A stretch of DNA of 64,000 bases from contig NZ_CP017478.1 of NCBI RefSeq assembly GCF_001761325.1, forward strand, positions 812,001-876,000, written 5' to 3'. The DNA is from Urechidicola croceus. Its GTDB lineage: Bacteria > Bacteroidota > Bacteroidia > Flavobacteriales > Flavobacteriaceae. The notes beneath the pieces are model-generated. The model saw only the letters and a program-made list of their open reading frames with translations. It did not search any database and had not been told where the DNA came from. The position numbers were made by a program, and so were the translations under genes. Numbering within the stretch: the first letter of the stretch is position 1; each line of letters begins with the position of its first letter. Shown piece after piece: positions 9,301 to 18,168 of the stretch.

Positions 9301-9308
9301 TAGGTTTG
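9301..9308 (+). promoter_or_regulatory. TAnnTTTG (-7) element upstream of the thr leader peptide
   Basis: TAGGTTTG is a full match to the Bacteroidota -7 consensus. It ends only 4 bases before the leader ATG at 9313, so a start at the usual distance would give a leaderless or nearly leaderless message. No TTG/TTTG -33 box is visible at the usual spacing, which lowers confidence. Confidence 0.4.
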
Positions 9309-9312
9309 CAAT

Positions 9313-9399
9313 ATGTCATTAAACAATACAAATATTACTACTACTTCAACCATAACTATGGTTGTTATTGCTATGACAATAACTACAATGACCCTTTAG
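9313..9399 (+). CDS. thrL: Threonine operon leader peptide
   Basis: A 28-codon frame starting at ATG 9313 and ending at TAG 9397-9399 encodes a peptide with 10 threonines and 4 isoleucines. It contains the runs ITTTSTIT and MTITTMT. The first coding region downstream is the fused aspartokinase/homoserine dehydrogenase, the first enzyme of threonine and isoleucine precursor synthesis. A Thr/Ile-rich short frame at this position is the hallmark of transcription attenuation, as in the enterobacterial thr leader: ribosomes stall on Thr/Ile codons when those amino acids are scarce. Three internal Met codons are also present, and methionine comes from the same pathway. A Tyr/Asn-rich frame overlaps in another register and is a shadow. 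Confidence 0.78.
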   Translation: MSLNNTNITTTSTITMVVIAMTITTMTL

Positions 9400-9405
9400 G
9401 GGTTT
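9347..9405 (+). promoter_or_regulatory. Attenuator-like alternative hairpins in the thr leader
   Basis: Hairpin A pairs CAACCAT (9347-9353) with ATGGTTG (9358-9364) around a 4-nt loop. Hairpin B pairs GTTGTTATTG (9361-9370) with CAATAACTAC (9377-9386), with one mismatch and a 6-nt loop. Both need bases 9361-9364, so they exclude each other. Hairpin A overlaps the Thr/Ile codon run, so a stalled ribosome would block it and favour B. A third short hairpin, ACCC/GGGT (9391-9394 with 9400-9403), is followed by a U-rich stretch and is the only terminator-like element near the stop codon. It is weak. The pairing is seen directly; the regulatory role is inferred. Confidence 0.6.
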
Positions 9406-9567
9406 ATCTATTAACATATCATCACGTATATTCCATTTTTGCTAACAAAAATGTTGAAAATTTGTTAAAAAAGTTAAAAATCAAATAGACAAAAACTAAA
9501 ATAAACTTTAGATTTGTAATTCTTGAAATTCTAAAGATTATTAGAGTCCATAACACAAAATAAACAC

Positions 9568-12018
9568 ATGAAAATATTAAAGTTTGGAGGAACATCAGTC
9601 GCAAATGCAGATAACATAAAAAAAGTTATTGATATTGCTAAAAAAAGTTCTAAAAACAACCCAATAATAGTTGTTGTATCTGCTCTAGGAGGAACAACAG
9701 ATATATTATTACAGGCTGGAATTAAAGCAGAAAAAAAAGACAATAAATACCTTTCTGAAATTGAATCTTTAGAAAATAGACATATTTTTACTGTACAAGA
9801 ATTAATTAAAGATAGCCATCAAGATGAAGTGATTTCTCAAGTTAGAACCTACTTCAATCAATTAGTAAATATTTTAGAAGGAATTTATTTAATCAATGAA
9901 TTTTCTAATAAAACTAAGGATAAAATAGCAAGTTTTGGAGAAATATTATCATCATACATTATTTCCGAAGCAATGAAAAGTCAAGGTGTTGATGCTATTT
10001 TAAAAAATGCTCAAGAACTAATTATTACTGATGAATCATATACAAATGCAAAAGTAGATTTTAAAGTAACTGAAAAAAATATACAAGATTTTTATGCTAA
10101 AAACGAATCACCAATTGTAGTAGTTCCTGGTTTTGTTGCTTCAACTTCTAAAGGAGAAAATTCAACTTTAGGACGTGGAGGTTCAGACTATACTGCATCA
10201 ATTTTTGCAAAAGCATTAAATGTAACAGAACTGGAAATTTGGACAGATGTAAGCGGAATGTTTACTGCAAATCCAAAATTGGTAAAACAAGCAAAACCTA
10301 TAAAGCATATTTCGTATCAAGAAGCGATGGAATTATCACATTTTGGTGCAAAGGTGCTCTTCCCTCCTACAATTCAACCTGTATTAGAACAAAAAATTCC
10401 AATCAGAATTAAAAATACTTTTGATCCAGGGGCTGAAGGAACTTTAATAACTCAAAATACCAACGGAAATACGTCTCCTGCTAAAGGAATAAGTCATATT
10501 GAAAATATTTCTTTGTTAACAGTAGAAGGAAGTGGAATGATTGGTGTTCCAGGATTTACCAAGCGTATTTTAGGAACTCTTTCAGATGCAAACATCAATG
10601 TTTCATTAGTAACGCAATCATCTTCAGAACATTTCCTATGTATGGGTATAGATAGTAAAGATGTAACTCTTGCTGAAAAATTATTCAATAAGGCATTTAA
10701 ATACGAAATGTCTCAAGGTATTATGGATCCTCTTATTATTGAAAACAACTTAGCAATCATCGCTTTGGTTGGTGACAATATGAAAAGTCATCAAGGTATT
10801 AGTGGTAAAATGTTCAGTACACTTGGAAGTAACAATGTGAATATTAGAGCGATTGCTCAAGGTGCATCTGAAAAGAATATTACTGCAGTTATTGAAAGAA
10901 AAGATGCTGTAAAAGCACTAAACACTCTTCATAATGCATTTTTTGAAGGAGATATTAAACAACTGAATTTATTTGTTGTTGGTGTTGGAAATGTTGGAGG
11001 CAAACTTCTAGAGCAAATTCACATGCAACAACAATATCTAATTGATGAACAACATCTTGATGTTAGAGTTATTGCTGTAACAAACTCTAAAAAAATGCAT
11101 TTTGATACAGAAGGTATTAATTTAGATAACTGGAAAGAATCTTTAAAAGAAAAAGGAGATAAACTAGATTTAGAGAAATTCTTTAAAAACGTAAAATCAC
11201 TCAATTACCGTAATAGTATTTTTGTTGATAATACTGCAAATGCTAAAATCTCAACCCTCTATGCAGACTATTTAAAAAATAGTATTGCAGTTGTAACTTG
11301 TAATAAAATTGCTTGTTCTTCGGAATATGAAAACTACCAAAATTTAAAATTCTTGGCTCGTAAATACGATGCACCATTCTTATTTGAAACAAATGTTGGT
11401 GCAGGTTTACCTATAATTGACACGCTTAAAAACTTAATAATGTCAGGAGATAAAGTAACTAAAATACAGGCAGTTCTATCAGGTAGCTTAAACTTTATTT
11501 TTAATGAATTTAATTCACAAACTTCGTTTCATGATGTTGTTGTAGAAGCAGGAGTTCAAGGATTTACAGAACCAGATCCACGAATTGATTTAAGTGGTGT
11601 AGATGTAATGCGTAAGATTCTAATTTTGGCTCGTGAAAGCGGAAATGTGATGGAATTGGATGATATTAAGAATGAATCTTTTTTACCACAATCTAGTTTA
11701 GATGCTGATTCTGTAGCAGATTTTATGGCAACATTAGAACCTGAAGCAACGCATTTTAAAGCAATAAGTGAAGCAGCAGAAAAAGAAAATTGTCGTTTAA
11801 AATATGTTGCTGAATTTGATAATGGAAAAGCGAAGGTTGGTTTACAACACATTCCTTCTGATCATCCATTTTATAATTTAGATGGATCTGACAATATTGT
11901 ACTATTTTTTACTGAAAGATATAGTCAACAACCTTTAATTATAAAAGGCGCAGGTGCAGGTGCAGCAGTAACAGCATCTGGATTATTTGCAGATATTATC
12001 AGAATTGGAAATAAATAA
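9568..12018 (+). CDS. thrA: Bifunctional aspartate kinase / homoserine dehydrogenase I
   Basis: This 816-residue fusion begins with the aspartokinase domain (KFGGTSVANADN at residues 3-14; the catalytic region includes TLGRGGSDYTAS). A tandem ACT regulatory region follows at about 300-460, then homoserine dehydrogenase from about 470, with the dinucleotide-binding loop GVGNVGG and the catalytic region ending near GAGAGAAVTASG. It phosphorylates aspartate and later reduces aspartate semialdehyde to homoserine in the cytoplasm. The ACT domains imply feedback inhibition, normally by threonine. It is the first enzyme gene after the Thr-rich leader and is followed by thrB after 6 bases. Confidence 0.97.
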   Translation: MKILKFGGTSVANADNIKKVIDIAKKSSKNNPIIVVVSALGGTTDILLQAGIKAEKKDNKYLSEIESLENRHIFTVQELIKDSHQDEVISQVRTYFNQLVNILEGIYLINEFSNKTKDKIASFGEILSSYIISEAMKSQGVDAILKNAQELIITDESYTNAKVDFKVTEKNIQDFYAKNESPIVVVPGFVASTSKGENSTLGRGGSDYTASIFAKALNVTELEIWTDVSGMFTANPKLVKQAKPIKHISYQEAMELSHFGAKVLFPPTIQPVLEQKIPIRIKNTFDPGAEGTLITQNTNGNTSPAKGISHIENISLLTVEGSGMIGVPGFTKRILGTLSDANINVSLVTQSSSEHFLCMGIDSKDVTLAEKLFNKAFKYEMSQGIMDPLIIENNLAIIALVGDNMKSHQGISGKMFSTLGSNNVNIRAIAQGASEKNITAVIERKDAVKALNTLHNAFFEGDIKQLNLFVVGVGNVGGKLLEQIHMQQQYLIDEQHLDVRVIAVTNSKKMHFDTEGINLDNWKESLKEKGDKLDLEKFFKNVKSLNYRNSIFVDNTANAKISTLYADYLKNSIAVVTCNKIACSSEYENYQNLKFLARKYDAPFLFETNVGAGLPIIDTLKNLIMSGDKVTKIQAVLSGSLNFIFNEFNSQTSFHDVVVEAGVQGFTEPDPRIDLSGVDVMRKILILARESGNVMELDDIKNESFLPQSSLDADSVADFMATLEPEATHFKAISEAAEKENCRLKYVAEFDNGKAKVGLQHIPSDHPFYNLDGSDNIVLFFTERYSQQPLIIKGAGAGAAVTASGLFADIIRIGNK

Positions 12019-12024
12019 TAGAGC

Positions 12025-12951
12025 ATGAACGAAATTAAAATATTTTCTCCTGCTACTGTTGCCAATGTTTCTTGTGGATTTGATGTTCTCGGATTTTGTC
12101 TTGACAATGTTGGTGATGAAATGGTTATTAAAAAAACTACTGAAAAGGGAGTGAAAATAACAAAAATAGTAGGTGCTAATTTACCTTTTGAAACTCAGAA
12201 TAATGTTGCTGGTGTTGCAGCATTAGCAATTTTAGACGCTGCTAATGCAGATTTTGGAGTAGAAATAGAAATTTATAAAAATATAAAACCTGGAAGTGGT
12301 ATTGGCAGTTCATCTGCAAGTGCCAGCGGAACTGTATTTGCTATCAATGAATTATTAGGAAAACCTTTTAATAAACAACAATTAACTTTGTTTGGGATGA
12401 AAGGTGAAGCAGTTGCTAGTGGTACTGAACATGCTGATAATGTTGCCCCTGGAATTTTCGGTGGTTTTACCTTGGTAAAAGAAACGACACCTCTAAAAGT
12501 AGTTCAATTACCTACTCCATCAGAGTTATACGCTACCATTATTCATCCTCAAATAGAAATAAAAACTTCTGAGGCAAGAGCCATTTTACCTAAAGATATT
12601 CCGCTTTCAAAAGCAGTAAAACAATGGGCTAATGTTGGAAGTTTAGTGAGTGCTTTACACACATCTGATTATGATTTAATAGCCGATTCATTAAATGATT
12701 TGATTGTTGAACCTTATCGTTCTCAACTGATTCCACATTTTGATGAGGTAAAAGCAGCAATGATGAATTCTGGAGCATTAGGTGGAGGAATTTCAGGGTC
12801 TGGACCTTCCATTTTTTCATTATCAAAAGGAAAAGAAACTGCTGATAAAGTAGCAGATGCAATTAGAGAAGTATATAGTAAAACAGATATTGAATTTGAT
12901 ATTCATGTTTCAAAGATTAACGCTCAAGGAATAAAAATAGTTAAAAACTAA
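12025..12951 (+). CDS. thrB: Homoserine kinase
   Basis: This 308-residue protein of the GHMP kinase family has the ATP-binding loop PGSGIGSSSASASG at about residues 89-102 and the C-terminal glycine-rich motif GGGISGSGPS. It phosphorylates homoserine with ATP, giving O-phosphohomoserine for threonine synthase. It starts 6 bases after thrA and clearly belongs to the same transcript. A terminator hairpin and a long palindromic repeat follow its stop codon, so read-through to thrC may be limited. Confidence 0.96.
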   Translation: MNEIKIFSPATVANVSCGFDVLGFCLDNVGDEMVIKKTTEKGVKITKIVGANLPFETQNNVAGVAALAILDAANADFGVEIEIYKNIKPGSGIGSSSASASGTVFAINELLGKPFNKQQLTLFGMKGEAVASGTEHADNVAPGIFGGFTLVKETTPLKVVQLPTPSELYATIIHPQIEIKTSEARAILPKDIPLSKAVKQWANVGSLVSALHTSDYDLIADSLNDLIVEPYRSQLIPHFDEVKAAMMNSGALGGGISGSGPSIFSLSKGKETADKVADAIREVYSKTDIEFDIHVSKINAQGIKIVKN

Positions 12952-12979
12952 AAAGAACATTTATTAATTGTTCTTTTTG
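12950..12979 (+). terminator. Terminator after thrB
   Basis: AAAAAGAACA (12950-12959) pairs perfectly with TGTTCTTTTT (12969-12978), ending in a T-run. The 3' arm merges directly into the palindromic repeat starting at 12975. It stands between thrB and thrC and could end the thrAB message. Confidence 0.65.
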
Positions 12980-13068
12980 TCATTTCGACGAAAGGAGAAA
13001 TCACATCACAATTAATACGTGATTTTTAGTATGCGATTTCTCCTCGTACGACGTTCGAAATGACAAAA
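12975..13068 (+). repeat. Palindromic intergenic repeat (TCATTTCGA type), copy 1
   Basis: TTTTGTCATTTCGA (12975-12988) is perfectly complementary to TCGAAATGACAAAA (13055-13068), and an inner pair GGAGAAATC (12994-13002) matches GATTTCTCC (13035-13043). The element has the outer arms and the GATTTCTCC block in common with the repeat before tolC (59216-59364). It contains the first ATG of a longer open frame that would extend thrC upstream, which argues against that start. The function is unknown. It is not an insertion sequence, as it has no coding capacity. Confidence 0.85.
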
Positions 13069-13089
13069 CACAACATAAACAACACAACA

Positions 13090-14382
13090 ATGGAATATTA
13101 TAGCCTAAACAATAATTCACCTAAAGTTTCATTTCAAGATGCAGTCGTAAAAGGATTAGCACCAGATAAAGGTTTATATTTCCCAGAAAGTATCACATCT
13201 TTAGACGCTTCTTTTTTTGAAAAAATTGAAGAATATTCTAACAACGAAATTGCATACGAATTGATAAAACAGTTTGTAGGTAATGAAATTCCTTCTGAAA
13301 AATTAAAGGAAATTATTGCTGATGTTTTACAGTTCGATTTTCCTTTAGTTGAAGTAGAAAAAGACGTTTATTCACTAGAATTGTTCCATGGACCAACTAT
13401 GGCTTTCAAAGATGTTGGTGCACGTTTTATGGCACGTTGCTTATCTTATTTCAATCAAGACAACACAAATCAAGTTACTGTTCTTGTGGCTACTTCAGGT
13501 GATACTGGAGGTGCTGTAGCAAGTGGTTTTTTGGGTGTAAAAGGTGTTGATGTTGTAATTTTATATCCTAGTGGAAAAGTAAGTGATATTCAAGAAAAGC
13601 AATTAACTACTTTAGGTCAAAACATCAGAGCATTAGAAGTTGATGGTGTTTTTGACGATTGCCAAGCAATGGTGAAAAAAGCATTTTTAGACACTTCAAT
13701 TACTAATAAAATGCAATTAACGTCAGCAAATTCGATAAATATTGCACGTTGGTTGCCGCAAATGTTTTATTTCGCTTTTGCATATAAACAATTAAAAGAC
13801 AAATCAAAAAAATTAGTTTTTTCTGTTCCAAGTGGAAATTACGGAAATATTTGTGCTGGAATGATGGCTCAAAAATTAGGTTTACCAATCGATTTATTTA
13901 TAGCTTCTACCAATGCAAATAAAGTAGTTCCTACTTATTTAAACACTGGAAATTACGAACCAAAACCATCAGTTCAAACAATTTCAAATGCCATGGATGT
14001 TGGTGATCCAAGTAATTTTATTAGGATAGAAAAGTTACACAATAATGATTTCGAGAAACTAAAAAACAACCTTCACTCCTATTCATTTACAGATGATGAA
14101 ACTCGTGAAGCCATGTTACACTTGTATAATAACTGTAATTATATAGCCGATCCACATGGAGCAGTTGGTTATTTGGGAATTAAAAAACATATGAAAAATG
14201 CAGTAAACACACAATGTATTTTCTTAGAAACTGCTCATCCTATTAAATTTTTACCAGTAATTGATAAAACTATTGCTAGTAAAATTGAAATGCCTCAACA
14301 AATCAAATCTGTTTTAGGAAAAGAAAAAGTTGCTAAACAAATTAGTCAATACGAAGAGTTAAAATCTTTTTTATTGGGTTAA
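13090..14382 (+). CDS. thrC: Threonine synthase
   Basis: This 430-residue PLP enzyme carries the cofactor lysine Lys107 in GPTMAFKDVGARFM, and ATSGDTGGAVASGF forms the phosphate-binding loop. It converts O-phosphohomoserine to threonine. I chose ATG 13090 (MEYYSLNN), not the upstream in-frame ATG at 13060, because the earlier ten codons lie in the arm of a palindromic repeat and its flank, and family members start with this MxYYS-like sequence. It completes the thrABC set, but a terminator and the repeat separate it from thrB. Confidence 0.95.
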   Translation: MEYYSLNNNSPKVSFQDAVVKGLAPDKGLYFPESITSLDASFFEKIEEYSNNEIAYELIKQFVGNEIPSEKLKEIIADVLQFDFPLVEVEKDVYSLELFHGPTMAFKDVGARFMARCLSYFNQDNTNQVTVLVATSGDTGGAVASGFLGVKGVDVVILYPSGKVSDIQEKQLTTLGQNIRALEVDGVFDDCQAMVKKAFLDTSITNKMQLTSANSINIARWLPQMFYFAFAYKQLKDKSKKLVFSVPSGNYGNICAGMMAQKLGLPIDLFIASTNANKVVPTYLNTGNYEPKPSVQTISNAMDVGDPSNFIRIEKLHNNDFEKLKNNLHSYSFTDDETREAMLHLYNNCNYIADPHGAVGYLGIKKHMKNAVNTQCIFLETAHPIKFLPVIDKTIASKIEMPQQIKSVLGKEKVAKQISQYEELKSFLLG

Positions 14383-14418
14383 TCAAACAATTATCATATT
14401 TAAAACATTTGATTCATT

Positions 14419-14426
14419 TATCTTTG
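14419..14426 (+). promoter_or_regulatory. TAnnTTTG (-7) element upstream of pta
   Basis: TATCTTTG matches the Bacteroidota -7 consensus and lies 18 bases before the pta start codon. No clear -33 TTG is present at the expected spacing. Confidence 0.4.
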
Positions 14427-14444
14427 TAAAAAATTTCTGTAAAG

Positions 14445-16532
14445 ATGAACAAAGGTATCTATATTGCTACTAGTGAACCACAAAGTGGTAAGTCAATAGT
14501 TGCAATCGGTTTAATGAGAATGCTCTTAGGAAGAACACCAAAAGTTGGGTATTTCAGACCTATAATTAATGATATTCCAGAAGGTAAATCAGATAATCAC
14601 ATCAATACAATCATTTCTCATTTTGATTTACAATTATCTCATGATGAAGCATTTGCTTTTATGAGAAGTGATTATGTAAAAAAAATAAATCAAGGAAAAG
14701 AAAGTGAACTTATTGATACAATTATAGATAAATATAAAAAGTTAGAAGATGCTTTTGATTTTGTGTTGGTTGAAGGTACCGATTTTTTGGGAGAAGGTGC
14801 AGCTATTGAATTAGAAACAAATGTAAACATTGCCAAAAATTTAGCTATTCCTGCTATTATTGTTTCAAGCGGAAGTGGGAAAACAATGGATAAATTTATT
14901 GGTGATTTACAAATCGCTTATGATTCATTTAGAGATAAGGATGTTGAAGTCCTATCTATTTTTGCAAATAAAGTAAAAAAGAAAAATATTGATTGGGTAA
15001 AAAAAGATATTACCGCTTATATAGAAACTGACGTGCAAATCAATGTGATTCCGTTAATTGAATCGCTTAATAACCCTACTATTAAAGAGATTGCAAAAGA
15101 ATTAGATGCTAAAACATTATTTGGAAAAGAACATATAAACAACCAAACAAGCAGTTTTAAAGTTGGAGCAATGCAATTGCGTAACCATTTAACACATCTT
15201 GATGAAAACTGCTTAATTATAACTCCTGGAGATAGAGCCGATATTATTTTAGGCGCACTTCAAGCCAATATATCTTCTAATTATCCTAAAATTTCAGGAA
15301 TTGTATTAACTGGTGGATTGAAACCCGAAAAACCAATTTTAAGGTTAATAGATGGACTTTCAAATATTGTCCCAATTATTTCATCTAAATTAGGAACTTT
15401 TGAAGTAGCCAATCAAATAGGTGCTGTAAAATCACATATTTATGCAGACAATCAGCAAAAAATATTGACTTCTATTGAAACCTTTGAAAACAATGTTGAT
15501 GTTGACGATTTAGCTAAAAGGCTCATTACCTTTAGAACAGAGGGAATGACTCCAAGAATGTTTCAATATAATTTAATACAAAAGGCTAAAAAAATTCGAA
15601 AGCATATTGTATTACCTGAAGGAAACGAACCTAGAATTTTACAAGCAGTTCATAATCTTCAAGTGATGGATATTGTTGATGTTACGCTGTTAGGAGATAA
15701 AAAAATTATCAATGCTATTGTAAAAGAATTTGATTTGAATATTGACAATGCAACCATTATTAATCCTGAAAAATCACATTTATATAATGATTTTGTCGAC
15801 ACCTTCTACAACTTAAGGAAACATAAAAATGTCACGATAGATATTGCAAAAGACATTATGAAAGATCATTCTTATTTTGGAACTATGATGGTTTACAAAG
15901 GATTGGTTGACGGAATGGTTTCTGGTTCGGTAAATACAACCCAACATACTATTCGTCCTGCGTTGCAATTTATCAAAACTAAACCAAATGTTTCTGTAGT
16001 TTCCTCCGTATTTTTTATGTGTTTGGAAGATCGTGTTTCCGTTTTTGGTGATTGTGCTATCAATCCTAATCCAAATGCTGCACAATTGGCAGAAATTGCA
16101 ATTTCATCTGCTGAATCAAGTTTAGCATTCGGTATTGAGCCAAAAATTGCAATGCTCTCCTACTCTTCTGGAACATCAGGAAAAGGAGTTGATGTTGACA
16201 AAGTTCGTGAAGCCACAGAAATTGTAAAGAAAAAACGTCCTGATTTAAAAATTGAAGGACCTATTCAATATGATGCAGCAGTTGATATGTCGGTTGCGAA
16301 AACCAAATTACCAAACTCTGAAGTTGCTGGACAAGCATCTGTATTAATTTTTCCAGATTTAAATACTGGAAATAATACTTATAAAGCCGTACAAAGAGAA
16401 ACTGGTGCATTGGCTATTGGACCAATGCTTCAAGGTTTAAACAAACCTGTAAACGACTTAAGTCGCGGTTGTACTGTAGACGATATTTTTAACACTATAA
16501 TTTTAACTGCTATTCAAGCACAAGATCAATAA
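14445..16532 (+). CDS. pta: Phosphate acetyltransferase (long form)
   Basis: This 695-residue enzyme has three parts. The N-terminal BioD-like P-loop domain contains SEPQSGKSIVAIGL near residue 10. A DRTGG-type domain follows at about 220-335 (with TPGDRADIILGAL), and the C-terminal catalytic phosphotransacetylase domain runs from about 370 to the end (SGMVSGSVNTTQHTIRPAL, SYSSGTSGKG). It interconverts acetyl-CoA and acetyl phosphate. The ackA gene follows after a single base, making the standard acetate-forming and ATP-generating pair. Confidence 0.97.
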   Translation: MNKGIYIATSEPQSGKSIVAIGLMRMLLGRTPKVGYFRPIINDIPEGKSDNHINTIISHFDLQLSHDEAFAFMRSDYVKKINQGKESELIDTIIDKYKKLEDAFDFVLVEGTDFLGEGAAIELETNVNIAKNLAIPAIIVSSGSGKTMDKFIGDLQIAYDSFRDKDVEVLSIFANKVKKKNIDWVKKDITAYIETDVQINVIPLIESLNNPTIKEIAKELDAKTLFGKEHINNQTSSFKVGAMQLRNHLTHLDENCLIITPGDRADIILGALQANISSNYPKISGIVLTGGLKPEKPILRLIDGLSNIVPIISSKLGTFEVANQIGAVKSHIYADNQQKILTSIETFENNVDVDDLAKRLITFRTEGMTPRMFQYNLIQKAKKIRKHIVLPEGNEPRILQAVHNLQVMDIVDVTLLGDKKIINAIVKEFDLNIDNATIINPEKSHLYNDFVDTFYNLRKHKNVTIDIAKDIMKDHSYFGTMMVYKGLVDGMVSGSVNTTQHTIRPALQFIKTKPNVSVVSSVFFMCLEDRVSVFGDCAINPNPNAAQLAEIAISSAESSLAFGIEPKIAMLSYSSGTSGKGVDVDKVREATEIVKKKRPDLKIEGPIQYDAAVDMSVAKTKLPNSEVAGQASVLIFPDLNTGNNTYKAVQRETGALAIGPMLQGLNKPVNDLSRGCTVDDIFNTIILTAIQAQDQ

Positions 16533-16533
16533 A

Positions 16534-17718
16534 ATGAAAATTTTAGTCCTTAATTCTGGAAGTTCATCCATAAAATACCAATTATTTCAAATACCAACTA
16601 AGCAAGTATTATGTTCTGGTTTGGTAGAACGTATTGGAGAAAGCAATACTGAAATTCATTATAAATCTGATACTGAAAACATCAAACTTATTGAAAATAT
16701 TGAAAATCACACTATTGGATTAAACAAAGTTGTTTCATTATTATTGGATAAAGAAACAGGTGTTATTGTTTCTACTGATGAAATTTCGGCAGTCGGACAT
16801 AGAGTTGTTCATGGTGGAAGTACTTTTTCTAAAACAGTTATAATTACTGATGAAGTCAAGCAAAAAATTAAAGAGTTGTTTTCATTAGCACCATTACACA
16901 ATCCATCAAATTACGAAGGAATTATTGTTGCAGAGAAAAGTTTTCCAAACGCTACTCAAATTGCAGTTTTTGATACTGCATTTCATCAATCTATACCTGA
17001 GAAAGCATACAAATACGCCATTCCAAATAATTTTTTAACAGAAGAGAATATTAGATTATATGGTTTTCATGGAACAAGTCATAAATATGTTTCTGAAAAA
17101 GCAATTGAGTATTTGCAATTAAAATCTTCAAAAATCATAACCATTCATTTAGGTAATGGATGTAGTATGACTGCTATCAAAGATGGAAAAAGTATAGATC
17201 ATTCATTAGGGTTTAGCCCCACAAATGGACTTATTATGGGAACTCGAAGTGGTGATATTGACCATTCAATCATTTATCATTTGGTGCATAATTTGGGTTA
17301 TGATTTAGAAACTGTGAATTCAATGCTTCAAAAAGAAAGTGGAATGCTTGGTTTGACAGGTTATAGTGATTTAAGAGATATTGAAAGTGAAGCCGAAAAA
17401 GGAAATACAGCATGTCAATTGGCTTTAGACATGAATGTATATCGAATTCAAAAATATATTGGAGCATATACTGCTATTCTAAACGGATTGGACGCTATAA
17501 TTTTTACTGCAGGAATTGGCGAAAACTCTTCGTATATCAGAAAAAAAGTATGTGAAAATATGGATTATTTAGGAATCAATATTAATACTTCAAAAAATAA
17601 TATTCGCGCAAAACAACTCACAGAGGTACATGCTGAAAAATCCAAGGTTAAAGTACTGATTATTCCAACAAACGAAGAATTAGAAATTGCGAAGCAGTCA
17701 TTTGAATTGATGAAATAG
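16534..17718 (+). CDS. ackA: Acetate kinase
   Basis: This 394-residue ASKHA-fold kinase begins with the phosphate-binding motif VLNSGSSSIKYQ. It contains VHGGSTFS, FDTAFHQSIPEKAY and GFHGTSHKYVSEKA, which hold the catalytic arginine/histidine region, and the adenosine motif IFTAGIGENSS. It converts acetyl phosphate and ADP to acetate and ATP. One base separates it from pta, so the two are co-transcribed. Confidence 0.97.
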   Translation: MKILVLNSGSSSIKYQLFQIPTKQVLCSGLVERIGESNTEIHYKSDTENIKLIENIENHTIGLNKVVSLLLDKETGVIVSTDEISAVGHRVVHGGSTFSKTVIITDEVKQKIKELFSLAPLHNPSNYEGIIVAEKSFPNATQIAVFDTAFHQSIPEKAYKYAIPNNFLTEENIRLYGFHGTSHKYVSEKAIEYLQLKSSKIITIHLGNGCSMTAIKDGKSIDHSLGFSPTNGLIMGTRSGDIDHSIIYHLVHNLGYDLETVNSMLQKESGMLGLTGYSDLRDIESEAEKGNTACQLALDMNVYRIQKYIGAYTAILNGLDAIIFTAGIGENSSYIRKKVCENMDYLGININTSKNNIRAKQLTEVHAEKSKVKVLIIPTNEELEIAKQSFELMK

Positions 17719-17785
17719 TCTATTCTACTACGTATTATTTATTTTTCGTATATTTAATTTATTCTTTCACTAAAAAATATAGTTT

Positions 17786-18079
17786 ATGGCTTTTGAAGGA
17801 GATATGATTAATACAATTAAAAATATTAAAAATAATCGTGCACTAAGAAAGGCTCAACAACAAAAGCGTAAAAATGGTATTGAATCTTACAAAGATAAAA
17901 AAACTGAATATGATTTTAATTCTGTGAAAATTTCTGACAAAAAATTAAATGAAATCAAATTAGAAATTGAGAAAAAAATTAAAAAAAGGAAATTAATAGA
18001 ATTTTTAGCCTCTGTTTTTATAACTATTCTAGTTATAATACTTTTCAATTACCTAATAAGACCATATATCGCTGGTTAA
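17786..18079 (+). CDS. Small hypothetical protein with C-terminal membrane helix
   Basis: This 97-residue protein has a very basic, helical N-terminal two thirds (Lys/Arg/Asn-rich, residues 10-75). One hydrophobic helix sits near the C-terminus (about 76-92, LASVFITILVIILFNYL), so it would be a tail-anchored membrane protein with its charged part in the cytoplasm. I do not recognise a family. It stands alone between ackA and the GNAT/nitrilase gene, with 67- and 89-base gaps. Confidence 0.65.
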   Translation: MAFEGDMINTIKNIKNNRALRKAQQQKRKNGIESYKDKKTEYDFNSVKISDKKLNEIKLEIEKKIKKRKLIEFLASVFITILVIILFNYLIRPYIAG

Positions 18080-18168
18080 CAACACCTTAAATAATATTCG
18101 AATATTTTAACAAATGTAATATCAATTCAATAAATTTCTATATTTGATGTGTTAAATCAAAAAAATTA

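Noticed and set aside
9306-9488. A 60-codon Tyr/Asn-rich open frame over the thr leader region
   Set aside because: It is out of frame with the Thr-rich leader, has no family resemblance, and its composition is what the leader sequence gives when read in another register.
13060-13089. Upstream ATG giving thrC ten extra residues
   Set aside because: The ATG and the first codons fall in the arm of the palindromic repeat, and the family-like N-terminus starts at 13090.
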